Below, piece by piece: positions 27,301 to 33,775 of a DNA stretch of 64,000 nucleotides. Numbering within the stretch: position 1 is the stretch's first letter; each line of letters opens with the position of its first letter. Source of the stretch: a bacterium M00.F.Ca.ET.205.01.1.1 (lineage in GTDB: Bacteria; Pseudomonadota; Alphaproteobacteria; Rhizobiales; Rhizobiaceae); contig SRUQ01000005.1 in assembly GCA_004791255.1 (NCBI GenBank), forward strand, positions 70,341 through 134,340. Direction: 5' to 3'. Below the pieces are notes generated by a model, which had not been told where the DNA came from, ran no database searches, and worked only from the letters and a program-made list of their open reading frames with translations. The position numbers were made by a program, and so were the translations under genes.

Positions 27301-28533
27301 GCCAGGATGCGGGAAAACGCTCAGGCACTCGCCACCTTTGGCGGTATGTCGACCACCTCTTACATGTTGTGGAGTTCGTTGCCGCCAACCTGGACCGCCA
27401 CCGCTGGAGGGGTGGCATTTGGCGTGCGAGGCCTCGTTTTCGGCGCGCAGGCGCTCTTCCCCAATGCAACCGCAGGCAACAAGCCGTTCGGGCGATTCCT
27501 CAACGCGCTCGGCGGAGCCACATTCATTGCCGCGGCGCCAGGTGCCGCGACCGGGATGATCCAGGGTAAGGATCTTGTCGTCAACAGCACGTTCACGCTC
27601 GGCAACATCGTCTATGGCACGAAGTCGATGCTGCAGTCGTTCACCGGCAGACCGGTGATCCGAAACCTGGCCGAATATCTGGCTGGATCCGGCTATGTGC
27701 TTGGCTGCGCGGTTTATACAGTGCACTCCTGGCCGGCGCCGATCGCCACAGTCGCCGGCACCATGTTCACGTTCGGCTGCGCGGAATTCTGGGCGTCGGC
27801 ATACAGGACGGACCTGATGAATCGTCGTTCAGTGCCGCGAACCGATGATGATATCGCGGCGGCGGCAAAGTCCGACAAGAGATGGACTGCATTGGATCGG
27901 TGGACTTTGGGCATCACCTTCGGCGTTGGAATGCTTCTCTTCTCGCTGGACACCCTGCTCGGGCAGCCTTGGGAGGGCGCGAAGACGACCCCTCCACCCG
28001 ATCCGAAAAAATCGGATGACGATGCTTCGTCCCAGAAACCCGGTGATCCTTCGGATGTTCCAGGTGGGACGCAAACCCCGCCAGAGACCTTTCCGCAACT
28101 TGTCGTGCAGGCGGATGACGGCCTGAATTTGCGGACCCAGCCCGACGAGCATTCAGCCGTGGCGACGGTTCTGCAACCCGGCACATTCGTCGAACAGACC
28201 GCGAAGCCTTCGACCGATCCTTCGGGAGAAGCCTGGATACCCGTCGAAGGTTTCGGACCGGACGGCGAAATGCATAGCGGCTGGGTTTCCGGCGACTATG
28301 TGGAGGTTCATCCCGCGGGCAGCAGCAATTCCGAGGGCCGCACGAATCCAACGCTGGAGAAGGACGGCTATCAATGGGTCGAGGTCAGGAACGGCGACTC
28401 GATCCGCCTGATTGCCAAGACCCATTCGGCGGATGTGGCGGAGACCGTGGTGCTCAACATGGATCATATCCTGAGCCCGGATATGATCTTCTCTGGCGAC
28501 CGCATCTATCTGCCTGCCGCATCTGTCGGCTGA
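18322..28533 (+). CDS. Giant 3403-residue LysM / nuclease-like / octapeptide-repeat / SH3 protein of the T3SS island
   Basis: This single frame is uninterrupted for 10.2 kb, with a GGAGG site before the ATG. Two related modules lie at about residues 124-290 and 295-430, each opening with KSxxQIAxxxGxTxxQVIA. A LysM domain lies at about 440-490. Three W-x-W motifs occur near 630, 1050 and 1090. Hydrophobic stretches lie at 1322-1405, followed by a Pro/Gly-rich linker (1510-1680) and a long region without recognised motifs. Two copies of a roughly 75-residue module (about 2390 and 2656) flank a PD-(D/E)xK nuclease-like segment (D2548, E2562, K2564, Q2590). About 28 octapeptides follow (2736-2965), then four transmembrane helices (3013-3214), an SH3 domain (3260-3330) and a terminal LysM (3350-3400). 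There is no signal peptide, so T3SS export or an envelope-spanning role is possible. Confidence 0.9.
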   Translation: MVRPITLNKPPLQPQKVSATANAEQIARLEAQAAKLREQIRLANRMGERDWAAQARQELTQVNTQLSSLQPPPVAAPASSGTSGNGTTVTPAVYVRTDLAAPSLMSAKLDGSKPEDNSAEATTARNIVNDVTGGKSVDQIASARGITRDQVIAALRSGGMSVSTTDPTSGNGDVQTTKITDASGRTVTQYYDYQHDSYYTSVQQPNGAATNTPVRDGLGRKETSSYNSDTGAITTRYEDDLGTGTVTERTSLPNGASVETVTPGAGPSLPVTTVTGPDGRKTVLSPAQDPGGSSTQNIKDGLAEGKSIGQIAQEHGLTSEQVIAELQAAGYQVKTQGPRSDNGDVQSVEIVDPHSGDKTVYSHDYQHDERTVATTTDGQETSQSVDGNGGTRSSVHNTKTGETTTTIADPKAGTETKTVTDKDGRVTTTTTEKINGGKPVEYEVKPGDSLTRIAQKHGVTLKDLRRTNPELFSSSRDPDTIHAGEKITIDNGTRTTVEVTFNGYTLTTRPDGSMTLHNDTTGTDLKIKVGTAQQALAELLLAINPQSKDLEQAKTDTVLKTTLEGVLGGASPELAQEVADKQQAVKEAIKQYGGGKPATQNLDGNATSVGPFGDPPSATAPSGGKWVPLMVDGSWQWFDPQVAKAIAAENAVIARLGEAQAKPEQSGAQLDVYALDPEYKGAMKGAETTLDEVLAPYGLQWQAPEPKGTLADAQKRLTTANNMLQSASTARAEYETGEKSLLDAIDKQATLPVLSDPSKPAAGTPGGPSREEINLEGKAEHAGVTQLFINAALHTARGNKATIDQMVGATELELAGAKPGSPEYTEIKGRLEGLKGLQEGAASQVTLAEAYEEFGVAQKNAADLAVDVEPIKQALVARAMQRNPHHFDWDGYTNGAGDFTGKLKSQEVIEENGQLYLVNTYENDVFTDEKGNDTPVLKYALTYDLDDKNIRDDFRNDPLNKQWQELLASTQSSTSAPVCTPYGTGSQSALAAAKSKIVGVQVDRFDAQLKDAKTKLVDATTARDKAITDHDAGTVNAPAGTLQPGEKPVKITVNGRDLWVAPEVADAYEKEGAAAIGASGKAVRIEMGGQWLWVHPEVAAAEIDRGLAETEKTQLETWEKDVRPAMVAARDWYGFYASDSKLLTYGNEEHEARLKNTYFEEHKDQALASYQVQLKQLYDNGVTGEYKQYKSGELSGTVARTLGLDESSDGVTKVTGEITARAGKNAEVKVVPIFALDGGVESSTALFAIKNDGKEIGYVDSSGKYYGSFDEFQHENRIFSENGKLILAKGGDMKLGADGFSLDEVEVADARKVDFWDKATDIGLGIVAGAATIVSFVPGGQWAIPIAITSGAALGGKTLYKEGEHLLQGGDFDSQSAWNVATGVTAFLPVGAGALRTFGLARAGLSTSEAFAGGFGLARMSDASWGIGKLRVNVTQSSYAEQAASYLQSGSKLTTAAWGLDAGGVVTGVPVLARSAEDLARHGGEMSFAELANAIMGIGTGAVGTGLGGRSLLYNMPGAAGPRGSDGTHASGFPPSGEPDSGPLPRAVYKMGPDGVHRPTGEYIMPDPNEIVIDGEVVGETSGQQAPGFAAWEGFGNASDAGNPTGQRALPAGESEGQNLPPPTGDKNDPSGDGQPSRPIVLHEPAPDTPDGSPERSPNPAGSDPIIVSKKPTGTDGPVHLVWDPVTRGFTGAPERDTSGYVYTSGKDQKTPSAYLDGLTTEQLVTRYEQEKSYYSSHELADRYGPDGIPETLRRTVNASVAPGVDPPAGVTPAKHKSWGDFRISALGRVRINSDPINLALHSIPGMPEALQLGSPTWRSYMVGFGTRTDYRALGQSFADSVKYRSLEPARYTFGKELGVSIRPNEHRNITLAQLGLKVQRQTAFQFKGQDLLDAARQRLFGEASDSVFTVMPRSARLAGPTGNKGWAVELTFSLALRSKSAILNDGESDFLRQTADGKTDFLEFDGDVPYRKVYLEDKYYLTSLLSLEKRYEVAMNATLPKGTIVNSEFVDANKGVLDRLRLRAQFVVNDKHTAEALADNPDMGTIRELVASGEIDAQKSILFIPGSGSGMRQSAVPGLALGETIVDLTGRSRRVWDPGASRLEVIVNEAFHRFLPSPDRILLRKLPAPYNHYVRSGGPIYVNLFGKREAVAATVDVTLAVRSPALKLRVPSVPFLQLPLAFTGEIRFFYRTNLPEVAPIVAKADFVRREFAFDDKLPVEITVPRWLHELDQRAERGGGLAFPRGGQASFAKWLDEIETTATPSQKADIDAFRQSTLLSLEDEAFIPPGAMSAVRDFLKTQAKPSEMPPPEFVYLAPGDQQQPLARWYREHGVVPSPSARPLAFRRPVPPATNPAPRQDAAAGVANAALAGQPASAETGAAAEAGAPRTVQLQDESGNVIIATMLGTGPRSAEQVYAPPADGPPARGDEPELAHKSHILFRDPETGEAFVLPWVRGASEDHVPGSQGQPEGESVPPAATPARKAIEAAPPTTYSLQQVRNMRQPEKWKAGEVYTRELNGSLGEAHFPVDANLGGPHPVSGVGGRYVDSPVFKSDDVIEAIEVKTYHRWTTINGVAQMREVPLTPKLQEQINKDVALRNENTGYQPRWVFLDAPPSAELQRALDDAGIVGNILGHNKPATASAQPQSAATATGPGKTLELEDESGKVITATMLGTEPRGPQQVYVPPADGPRAPADAPELADKTHILVYDPDTGEAVVLPWIRGASDGHVPGGPDVRALSTDQISGLTGAQLHAIKPEHIAKLTPEQVAALSSEQVGQLTPDQLAALRPMQLRALSPEQLQAITPSGLQAVAPGRISGLRPDQVAAFSPEQFAALSIQQVRKLTPDQIAKLSDEQRNAFTPEQFAAMRPAQLGHLDAAQFSALKPDLVGVRDPATTAKLSPDHISALTREQLGALTIHQIEALTKQQIAALTPRQLGELGPGQLRKFTPTQFAWMSTDQTNALSVLQLTTYRATHKKAMTPDQATSVDLALSHARMRENAQALATFGGMSTTSYMLWSSLPPTWTATAGGVAFGVRGLVFGAQALFPNATAGNKPFGRFLNALGGATFIAAAPGAATGMIQGKDLVVNSTFTLGNIVYGTKSMLQSFTGRPVIRNLAEYLAGSGYVLGCAVYTVHSWPAPIATVAGTMFTFGCAEFWASAYRTDLMNRRSVPRTDDDIAAAAKSDKRWTALDRWTLGITFGVGMLLFSLDTLLGQPWEGAKTTPPPDPKKSDDDASSQKPGDPSDVPGGTQTPPETFPQLVVQADDGLNLRTQPDEHSAVATVLQPGTFVEQTAKPSTDPSGEAWIPVEGFGPDGEMHSGWVSGDYVEVHPAGSSNSEGRTNPTLEKDGYQWVEVRNGDSIRLIAKTHSADVAETVVLNMDHILSPDMIFSGDRIYLPAASVG

Positions 28534-28542
28534 GAAACGAAC

Positions 28543-28572
28543 GGCGGCGTTCTAGCCAGATTCAGCGCCGCC
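28543..28572. terminator. Possible bidirectional hairpin between the giant gene and LysR
   Basis: GGCGGCG (28543-28549) and CGCCGCC (28566-28572) can pair across 16 bases between two convergent genes, partly within the LysR 3' end. There is no T-run on either side, so this is a weak terminator candidate. Confidence 0.35.
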
Positions 28573-29493
28573 GACATGCTGCGCCAGGCCGGTTCTGGCG
28601 GCATAAGCGTGTGCGACACAGGCGGCCAGCTTTGCCGCCCGCTCCGCCATCGGATTGGATGGTTCGGAAGAGTATGAGGCGGTGAACCGCAGGTCGGACG
28701 GCTGCCATTCGCAGTCGACGATGCGCAGCTGGCCGCTTGCGGTATATTCCTGGACGACTTCCTCTGGCAGAGAGGCTATCCCGATACCGCTGAGTGCCAT
28801 CTTGATGGAAGCGGCAAGGGAATTGGCCGGAAAGATGCGCGGCGTCTCCTCCAACTCGCCAGTGAGCTTGCGGTAAAGCTCGCTGTAGGGTCGCGTGCTG
28901 CGCGCATAGCTGATGATTGGAAATTGCATCAGGTCTTTCAGCGTCAGCTTGCGCCGATTCGGCAATTTCAAATGCGGCGAGCAGACCCAGACCAGAGGAA
29001 AGGACGGCAGCTCGATATTCTCGATGCTGTATTCCAGAATGGGGCCCATCAGCACCGCAAGGTCGAGCCGGTGGGACATGAGTTCATTGCGAAGGGTCGT
29101 CGTTGCATCGACGACGATATCCGTATCGACTAGCGGATAGTTTGCCTGCAGTTCCCTCAGAAAATCCGGAAGCCAGGTGTGCACGATGGATTCGGCAATC
29201 CCGAGCCGAAGCACCCCTGCCGTCTCCGAAAGAGAGTTGGCCGCCAGCTGCAGCCGTTCCGCCACGCGCAGGACCCGTTGAGCAGGTGGCAGCAGCCTTT
29301 GCCCCTCGGCGGTCAGCCTGACGGTGCTGCTCTGGCGCTCGAAAAGCTTCGCACCCAGCGCTTCTTCCAAGCCGGCAATTCGCGTGGAGACCGCCGGTTG
29401 CGTCGTATTCAGGCGTTCCGCCGCCTTTCGAAAGCTTCCGAAAGTCGCCACCAGGAGAAAGGTCTCGAGTTGCTTGATGTTGAAAGGGATCAC
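28552..29493 (-). CDS. LysR-family transcription regulator
   Basis: This 313-residue protein has the LysR helix-turn-helix at residues 5-65 (FLLVATFGSFRKAAERLN, TTQPAVSTRIAGLEE, LGAKLFERQ) and a two-lobed effector domain. It starts with GTG at 29493, three bases after the stop of the L,D-transpeptidase frame, so the two are co-transcribed. LysR proteins usually control divergent or nearby genes. Here the nearest targets are the transpeptidase, the T3SS right arm and the convergent giant gene. The effector is not predictable. The gene appears intact. Confidence 0.9.
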   Translation of the reverse strand: MIPFNIKQLETFLLVATFGSFRKAAERLNTTQPAVSTRIAGLEEALGAKLFERQSSTVRLTAEGQRLLPPAQRVLRVAERLQLAANSLSETAGVLRLGIAESIVHTWLPDFLRELQANYPLVDTDIVVDATTTLRNELMSHRLDLAVLMGPILEYSIENIELPSFPLVWVCSPHLKLPNRRKLTLKDLMQFPIISYARSTRPYSELYRKLTGELEETPRIFPANSLAASIKMALSGIGIASLPEEVVQEYTASGQLRIVDCEWQPSDLRFTASYSSEPSNPMAERAAKLAACVAHAYAARTGLAQHVGGAESG

Positions 29494-29496
29494 GAG

Positions 29497-30188
29497 TCAG
29501 TGCCGGACAATAATCTGGGCGCCGATTTTTACCCGGTCATACAGGTCGATAACGTCTTCATTGGTCATGCGGATGCATCCGGAGGAGTTGGCCTGTCCGA
29601 CGGTCCACGGCTGGTTGGTGCCGTGGACACGATAAAGCGTGTTGCCGATATATAGAGTGCCCGCGCCCCCAGCGGGTTGTTCGGTCCTCCCTCGACACGC
29701 GCGGGCAGGAGGCGGCCTTTCGATACTTCCCTGGATCGCATTTCTGCGGGCGGCCGCCAATCCGGCCAGTCCTTTTTGCTCGAAATCGTGTCGCGGCCGG
29801 ACCACTCCAGTCCCTCCCTGCCAACGCCCATCGCGTAGCGCAGTCCCTTGCCGTCCCCCAGAATGTAGTAAAGGCGCCGCCCCGTGGTGTTGATCACGAT
29901 CGATCCCTCTGGCTGGGCCTCATTGAAATTAACGACCTGCCTGGGGATCACCGACCAAGCCGGCAGCGCTCCTTGGTCCGACGTCTGGTGGGGAGCCGAA
30001 GGGGAGACCAGCACATTTCTCGCCCGATCGTAAGTCCAACTTCTAGGGTCATAGCCGCCGTTCGATTGGGCCTGTGCCGACGCCATGGCCGCAATCAATG
30101 CCGCGGCAGTCAGGCCCGTAAGCCGGATCTTGTTTGCCGCCACCGAGACCGATCCCTTTCTGCATGCTGGCGTCGAACCGGTGATCAT
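29497..30188 (-). pseudogene. L,D-transpeptidase (YkuD family) broken by a frameshift
   Basis: Two overlapping frames together make one YkuD protein. The upstream frame (from 30188, or from a GTG at 30143 with a good ribosome site) encodes a signal peptide (LTGLTAAALIAAMASAQAQ) and the first part of the fold (GSIVINTTGRRLYYILGDG), ending near NNPLGARALYI. The other frame continues with GNTLYRVHGTN and the catalytic SSGCIRM motif, ending at 29497. The switch falls in the ATATATA run at 29648-29654: removing two bases restores the frame. L,D-transpeptidases make 3-3 crosslinks in peptidoglycan or attach proteins to it. Either this copy is inactive or the run contains a sequencing error. It is upstream of LysR and divergent from the T3SS right arm. 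Confidence 0.75.
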
Positions 30189-30272
30189 GGATCGGTCTCA
30201 GCTGATTCCAGCGCGCACCATATCGCTTTGCTCACTGTTCGCAACATTTGGCACCGAACACACAGATGCAAT

Positions 30273-30292
30273 CCAATTGGACTTCCAATTTC
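30273..30292 (+). promoter_or_regulatory. Shared 20-base box upstream of the right T3SS arm
   Basis: The box CCAATTGGACTTCCAATTTC ends 37 bases before the ATG of the secretin N-domain gene. It matches the left-arm box in 18 of 20 positions and in the same orientation. It contains a dyad, AATTGGA-CT-TCCAATT, whose 7-base arms are perfect. The left copy keeps only part of that symmetry, so the conserved element is the whole 20 bases rather than the dyad. TTGGAC inside it could also serve as a -35 element. Confidence 0.7.
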
Positions 30293-30329
30293 ACGGTACG
30301 CACGATAGAGTGAATTGGCGGGGTAAACC

Positions 30330-31031
30330 ATGAGACAAGCGACGCGTGCCATCGCTCGTGCGTCCGTTGTGATAGGACTGATGTTGACGGGACGCGGTAT
30401 CTGCCACGCGGATCGGTTGTCGGGAGCCAAGGCTGTCTTTGTCGCCTGCGGCTTTGCCATGGTCCTGACGTTCGGCCTTGTCGCGCGGCCAGCGCACGCC
30501 GCCGAGCCACGCTGGCCTGCCGGCCCCTACAAATACATCACGGTCGACCAGTCGGTGACAGACGCGCTGGTCGAGCTTGGCCGCAACATGCGGGTGCCCA
30601 TGCGTGTCAGCAAGCTTGTAAAGGGACGCCTCAGCGCCGGCATGCCGGTGGGAACGGCCCGCGAGTTTCTGGAAGAGATCTGCAATCGATACGGGCTGGT
30701 CTGGCATTTCGACGGCATTGTCATGAACGTGGCAACCGAAGCCGAAATCCGGACGGAAATGATCCCGCTTGGTGCAAACAAGGCTGCCGGTGCGGAAGAT
30801 CGGCTTTCGCGGCTGGGCGTCATCGATCCGAGGTTTCCGGTAAAGGTTTCCAAGCAAGACGATGTCGTCTCGGTATCGGGCCCACCCTCCTACATCGAAC
30901 TGGTCAGGAAAACGCTCGAAGTTCCCGCGGCAACGGGCACGAAGCCGGAGCCGGGCAAGGTTGTTTCGGTCCGCGTTTTCCGCGGAAGGCAGGTGGAGAC
31001 GTATGATGTCCCCTCCGCCAAACCGAACTAA
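30330..31031 (+). CDS. sctC1: SctC secretin N-domain protein (NolW/RhcC1-like)
   Basis: This 233-residue protein carries an N-terminal export signal (hydrophobic stretch FVACGFAMVLTFGLVARPAHA, about residues 37-57) and then two secretin N-modules: YITVDQSVTDALVELGRNM for N0, and a second alpha/beta module ending VSVSGPPSYIELVRKTL. In rhizobia the secretin is split into a small NolW (RhcC1) and a larger barrel protein RhcC2. Length and domain content match NolW. No barrel-encoding gene was found in this window. It is the first gene of the right T3SS arm, behind the shared 20-base box. Confidence 0.85.
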   Translation: MRQATRAIARASVVIGLMLTGRGICHADRLSGAKAVFVACGFAMVLTFGLVARPAHAAEPRWPAGPYKYITVDQSVTDALVELGRNMRVPMRVSKLVKGRLSAGMPVGTAREFLEEICNRYGLVWHFDGIVMNVATEAEIRTEMIPLGANKAAGAEDRLSRLGVIDPRFPVKVSKQDDVVSVSGPPSYIELVRKTLEVPAATGTKPEPGKVVSVRVFRGRQVETYDVPSAKPN

Positions 31032-31051
31032 GAAAACAGGAGGGGAGGTTC

Positions 31052-31684
31052 ATGCAAATCGCGCCGATTGGAGCCCTGGAAGCAACGCTTGCAAGCTTGA
31101 CCACGAGCATAAGCTCGCAACAGCAGATGACCGCCGGTGCCGCAGCGCAGCCTGGCAACCGAATGCTCGGCGCCAAGCAGGAAAAGCACGACGCCGCGAA
31201 GGTCAACACGCCCGAGCGCGGTGATGTCGCCACACGGGCAGGTCAGCAGGTGGCACAGGCATCGTCCGGCGCCAATCCGGCAATGGCCGGACAATCCGCA
31301 AGACCGGAAAGAGCCGAGCCGATTGTCGAACGCCAGCTCTTCGACTATCTGGCCGAGGCCGAGAAGGCAGGGGGCGGGGCATTCACGGATACGTCGGCGC
31401 TGTTCGGTTCCGCCGTTCGGTCGTTGGACGGAACCATGCAGCAGGTCCAGAAAGCCCTTGGCCAGGCGAACGCCCCCGTGGACGCTGATGCAGCCGCAAC
31501 GCAGGATGCCGCCGGCAAGACGGCCCCGTCCCGCAAGGAAGGCGAAAATTCCCCGGCAAAGAATGCCGAGCAACTTCTCGAACGGTCCATTTCGGTGATG
31601 TGGGCAGCCGCCAATCTCGAGGTGGTGACGAGCAGCGTGACGGCCGTCACGTCGTCCACCAGCACGCTGATCAAACAACAGTAG
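31052..31684 (+). CDS. sctI: SctI, probable inner rod protein (NolB-like)
   Basis: This 210-residue protein occupies the NolB slot between NolW and SctJ in the rhizobial order. An AGGAGGGGAGG-type site precedes its ATG. Most of the protein is low-complexity, Ala/Gln/Pro-rich and probably disordered. The last 35 residues form a helix (LLERSISVMWAAANLEVVTS) like the C-terminal polymerising helix of SctI rod proteins, which line the export channel above SctR/S/T. Identity is inferred from the C-terminal helix and from position. Confidence 0.75.
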   Translation: MQIAPIGALEATLASLTTSISSQQQMTAGAAAQPGNRMLGAKQEKHDAAKVNTPERGDVATRAGQQVAQASSGANPAMAGQSARPERAEPIVERQLFDYLAEAEKAGGGAFTDTSALFGSAVRSLDGTMQQVQKALGQANAPVDADAAATQDAAGKTAPSRKEGENSPAKNAEQLLERSISVMWAAANLEVVTSSVTAVTSSTSTLIKQQ

Positions 31685-31701
31685 ATGCCGCGGAGTGTTT
31701 C

Positions 31702-32535
31702 GTGCCCACGTTAACCTTGCCGTGGCGGTCAACGCTATTGAATCGATGCGGCGCCCGGTGGCGTGTCGCGCTCATTGTCATGGGTATGCTCGTGCTGCAG
31801 GCGTGCTCTGTGGAGCTCTATTCCAACCTCAACCAGCGGCAGGCCAACGAGATCGTGGCTACGCTGGTGCGCCACGGGATTCCGGCGCAACGCGAGACCG
31901 GCAAGGACGGCAAGATGACGGTTTCCGTGGACAAGGGCCGCTTCGCCGAGGCCATGGCGATTCTCGACGAAAGCGGCTTGCCCAAACAGGAATTCCAGAC
32001 GCTGGGCGATGTGTTCAAGAGAGGTGGGCTCGTATCCTCGCCGGCGGAAGAGCGGGCGACCATGATCTATGGCCTGAGCCAGGAACTATCGCAGACCATC
32101 TCGGACATCGACGGCGTGCTTTCCGCGCGTGTTCATCTCGTCTTGCCCGAAAACGATCCGCTGAGACAGCAACTGGTCCCGTCGTCCGCCTCCGTCTTCA
32201 TCCGGCATCGCGCATCGGTTCCGATGAATGAGCTGATTCCGCAGGTCAAGATGCTGGTGGCCAAGGGTGTCGCCGGACTGACCTATGACAACGTCTCCGT
32301 CACCCTCGTTCCGGTGGCCGCGACGGCCCCCGAACAGGGAACCGGCGAGGCGGGTTTCACGAGCTTCATCGGCCTCTGGATGCATCCGGACAGTGTCGCC
32401 GCCGCGATGGGGCTGTTTTACGGCATGGCGGCGGCCATATTCGCGCTGGCTGCCCGGCTGGTCTACGTGCAGTGGTACCGACGACCAGGCGTCTATGCGC
32501 TCGATGCTTCGACAATGCCTGTGAAGAAGACATGA
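31702..32535 (+). CDS. sctJ: SctJ, T3SS inner-membrane ring lipoprotein (NolT/RhcJ)
   Basis: The chosen GTG at 31702 has a GGAG site seven bases upstream and gives 277 residues; the longer frame reads into the SctI gene. The N-terminus has a lipoprotein signal with lipobox LQAC (ALIVMGMLVLQACSVELYS). Two ring-building modules follow (QRQANEIVATLVRHGIPAQ; then ARVHLVLPENDP), and a C-terminal transmembrane helix (about residues 225-255). SctJ forms the inner ring of the basal body, nested inside SctD. The stop overlaps the SctK start by four bases. Confidence 0.93.
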   Translation: MPTLTLPWRSTLLNRCGARWRVALIVMGMLVLQACSVELYSNLNQRQANEIVATLVRHGIPAQRETGKDGKMTVSVDKGRFAEAMAILDESGLPKQEFQTLGDVFKRGGLVSSPAEERATMIYGLSQELSQTISDIDGVLSARVHLVLPENDPLRQQLVPSSASVFIRHRASVPMNELIPQVKMLVAKGVAGLTYDNVSVTLVPVAATAPEQGTGEAGFTSFIGLWMHPDSVAAAMGLFYGMAAAIFALAARLVYVQWYRRPGVYALDASTMPVKKT

Positions 32536-33152
32536 CCGAGACCCGCTCGACGCAAACCGCCAGCCCGGAGTGGCAGGCATTCGTGTCCAACCCCGCATCC
32601 TATGTGGATGCGGCAAGGCTCGCGGAATGCCTTGACGGCACGATCGGCGTGGCTGCCTGCGAGCGCATGCTGCAGTCGCAACGCCTGCATGAACGATTGT
32701 CGCAGCTTCTGGTCGAACGTCACAGGCTCTCTTCAGCAGTCGAAGAGCCGGCCGACGAGGTCGATCGAGCGATCGCTCTGTCGTCCGGCGAGGAGTTGGA
32801 GGAACTCGCGCTTCGCGCCGGCGCGATCTACTGGGCCGGCAGTCTGGCCGCTGTCATTGTCGGACGCGAAGCGGCAGCTTGGCAGGCGGCGCTTGGCGCG
32901 GATCTCTGCGCTTTCGCTGTCGCCAATCGCGATGTGGCCGGTCCGATGCAGCGGTTGGAACTCCCGGAAGACATTTACGGTCGTGTCTATGCCGACGGCT
33001 TGGGTTGCCTTGGCGCCTGGTGTCAGGCGATGCCTGCCGATACGAGCATGCGGGTGCGTCTCAAGCTGGTGCCGCACGAGCTTGTCGACCAGACGGCAGC
33101 CAGCCCCTTTGCCGAGGCCGGTCCCGCGATTGTTCGACGAGCCATGGGTTAG
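32532..33152 (+). CDS. sctK: SctK, sorting platform adaptor (NolU-like)
   Basis: This 206-residue soluble protein is translationally coupled to SctJ (ATGA overlap) and followed by SctL after 5 bases. It occupies the NolU position of the rhizobial T3SS operon. It is mostly helical, with no membrane segment. SctK links the cytoplasmic ring of SctD to SctQ in the sorting platform. The family is poorly conserved in sequence, so the call rests on position, size and helical content. Confidence 0.75.
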   Translation: MTETRSTQTASPEWQAFVSNPASYVDAARLAECLDGTIGVAACERMLQSQRLHERLSQLLVERHRLSSAVEEPADEVDRAIALSSGEELEELALRAGAIYWAGSLAAVIVGREAAAWQAALGADLCAFAVANRDVAGPMQRLELPEDIYGRVYADGLGCLGAWCQAMPADTSMRVRLKLVPHELVDQTAASPFAEAGPAIVRRAMG

Positions 33153-33157
33153 GCGGG

Positions 33158-33775
33158 ATGGTCGAACCGGGCAAAGCGACCGATGCCGTGCCGGGGCGCC
33201 CTTTCGCCCGGATCCTGCGCGCCGCCGAGGTGCGCGCGCTACAGGACGGGCATGCCTTTCTCGATGAAGCAAGGCGCGATGCGCAGCAGCTGCGCGACGC
33301 TGCCCGGCGAGCCTATGCGGCTGAATATGCGCAGGGTTACGAAGACGGCAAGGCGCAGGGCGATGTGGATGCCACGCGCTTGATAAGCGAGACAGCGGTC
33401 AAGGTGGATCGCTATTTTGGCGGGCTGGAAGCCGAAGTCATCAGCCTGGCCCTCGATGTCGTCAGGCGAATGCTTGGAGAATTCGACGTCAGCACGGTAG
33501 TCGCCAAGGCCGCAAGGCAGGCTGTAACTGAAATTCGCCGCGCCAAATATCTGAAAGTCCGGGTTCATCCCGCGTCCGTCGACAGGGTTCGTGGTGAGCT
33601 GGACGCGGTATTGCGCGAGAGCGATCTGGGCATGACGGTGGAGATCGACGCGGATGACGCGCTGGCGGCCGGCGCCTGTATCGTTTCGACCGACTTTGCC
33701 GTCGTCGATGCGAGCATCGACGCGCAGCTCCAGGCCATAGCTGCCGCGCTTGCGTCAAAGGCGGAAGTTTCATGA
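33158..33775 (+). CDS. sctL: SctL, ATPase stator protein (NolV/HrpE/FliH-like)
   Basis: ATG at 33158 gives 205 residues. The N-terminal half is a charged alpha-helix (VRALQDGHAFLDEARRDAQQ) that should form the coiled stalk. The C-terminal half resembles the FliH/V-type ATPase E subunit fold, with LKVRVHPASVDRV and the terminal strand region AGACIVSTDFAVVDASID typical of SctL. SctL dimers hold and restrain the SctN ATPase and bind SctQ. Its stop overlaps the SctN start (ATGA), as expected for this pair. Confidence 0.88.
   Translation: MVEPGKATDAVPGRPFARILRAAEVRALQDGHAFLDEARRDAQQLRDAARRAYAAEYAQGYEDGKAQGDVDATRLISETAVKVDRYFGGLEAEVISLALDVVRRMLGEFDVSTVVAKAARQAVTEIRRAKYLKVRVHPASVDRVRGELDAVLRESDLGMTVEIDADDALAAGACIVSTDFAVVDASIDAQLQAIAAALASKAEVS

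Noticed and set aside
30241..30270. Possible sigma-54 promoter (TTGGCAC with a later TGCAA) before the right T3SS arm
   Set aside because: The spacing between the GG and GC elements is too long for a -24/-12 promoter.
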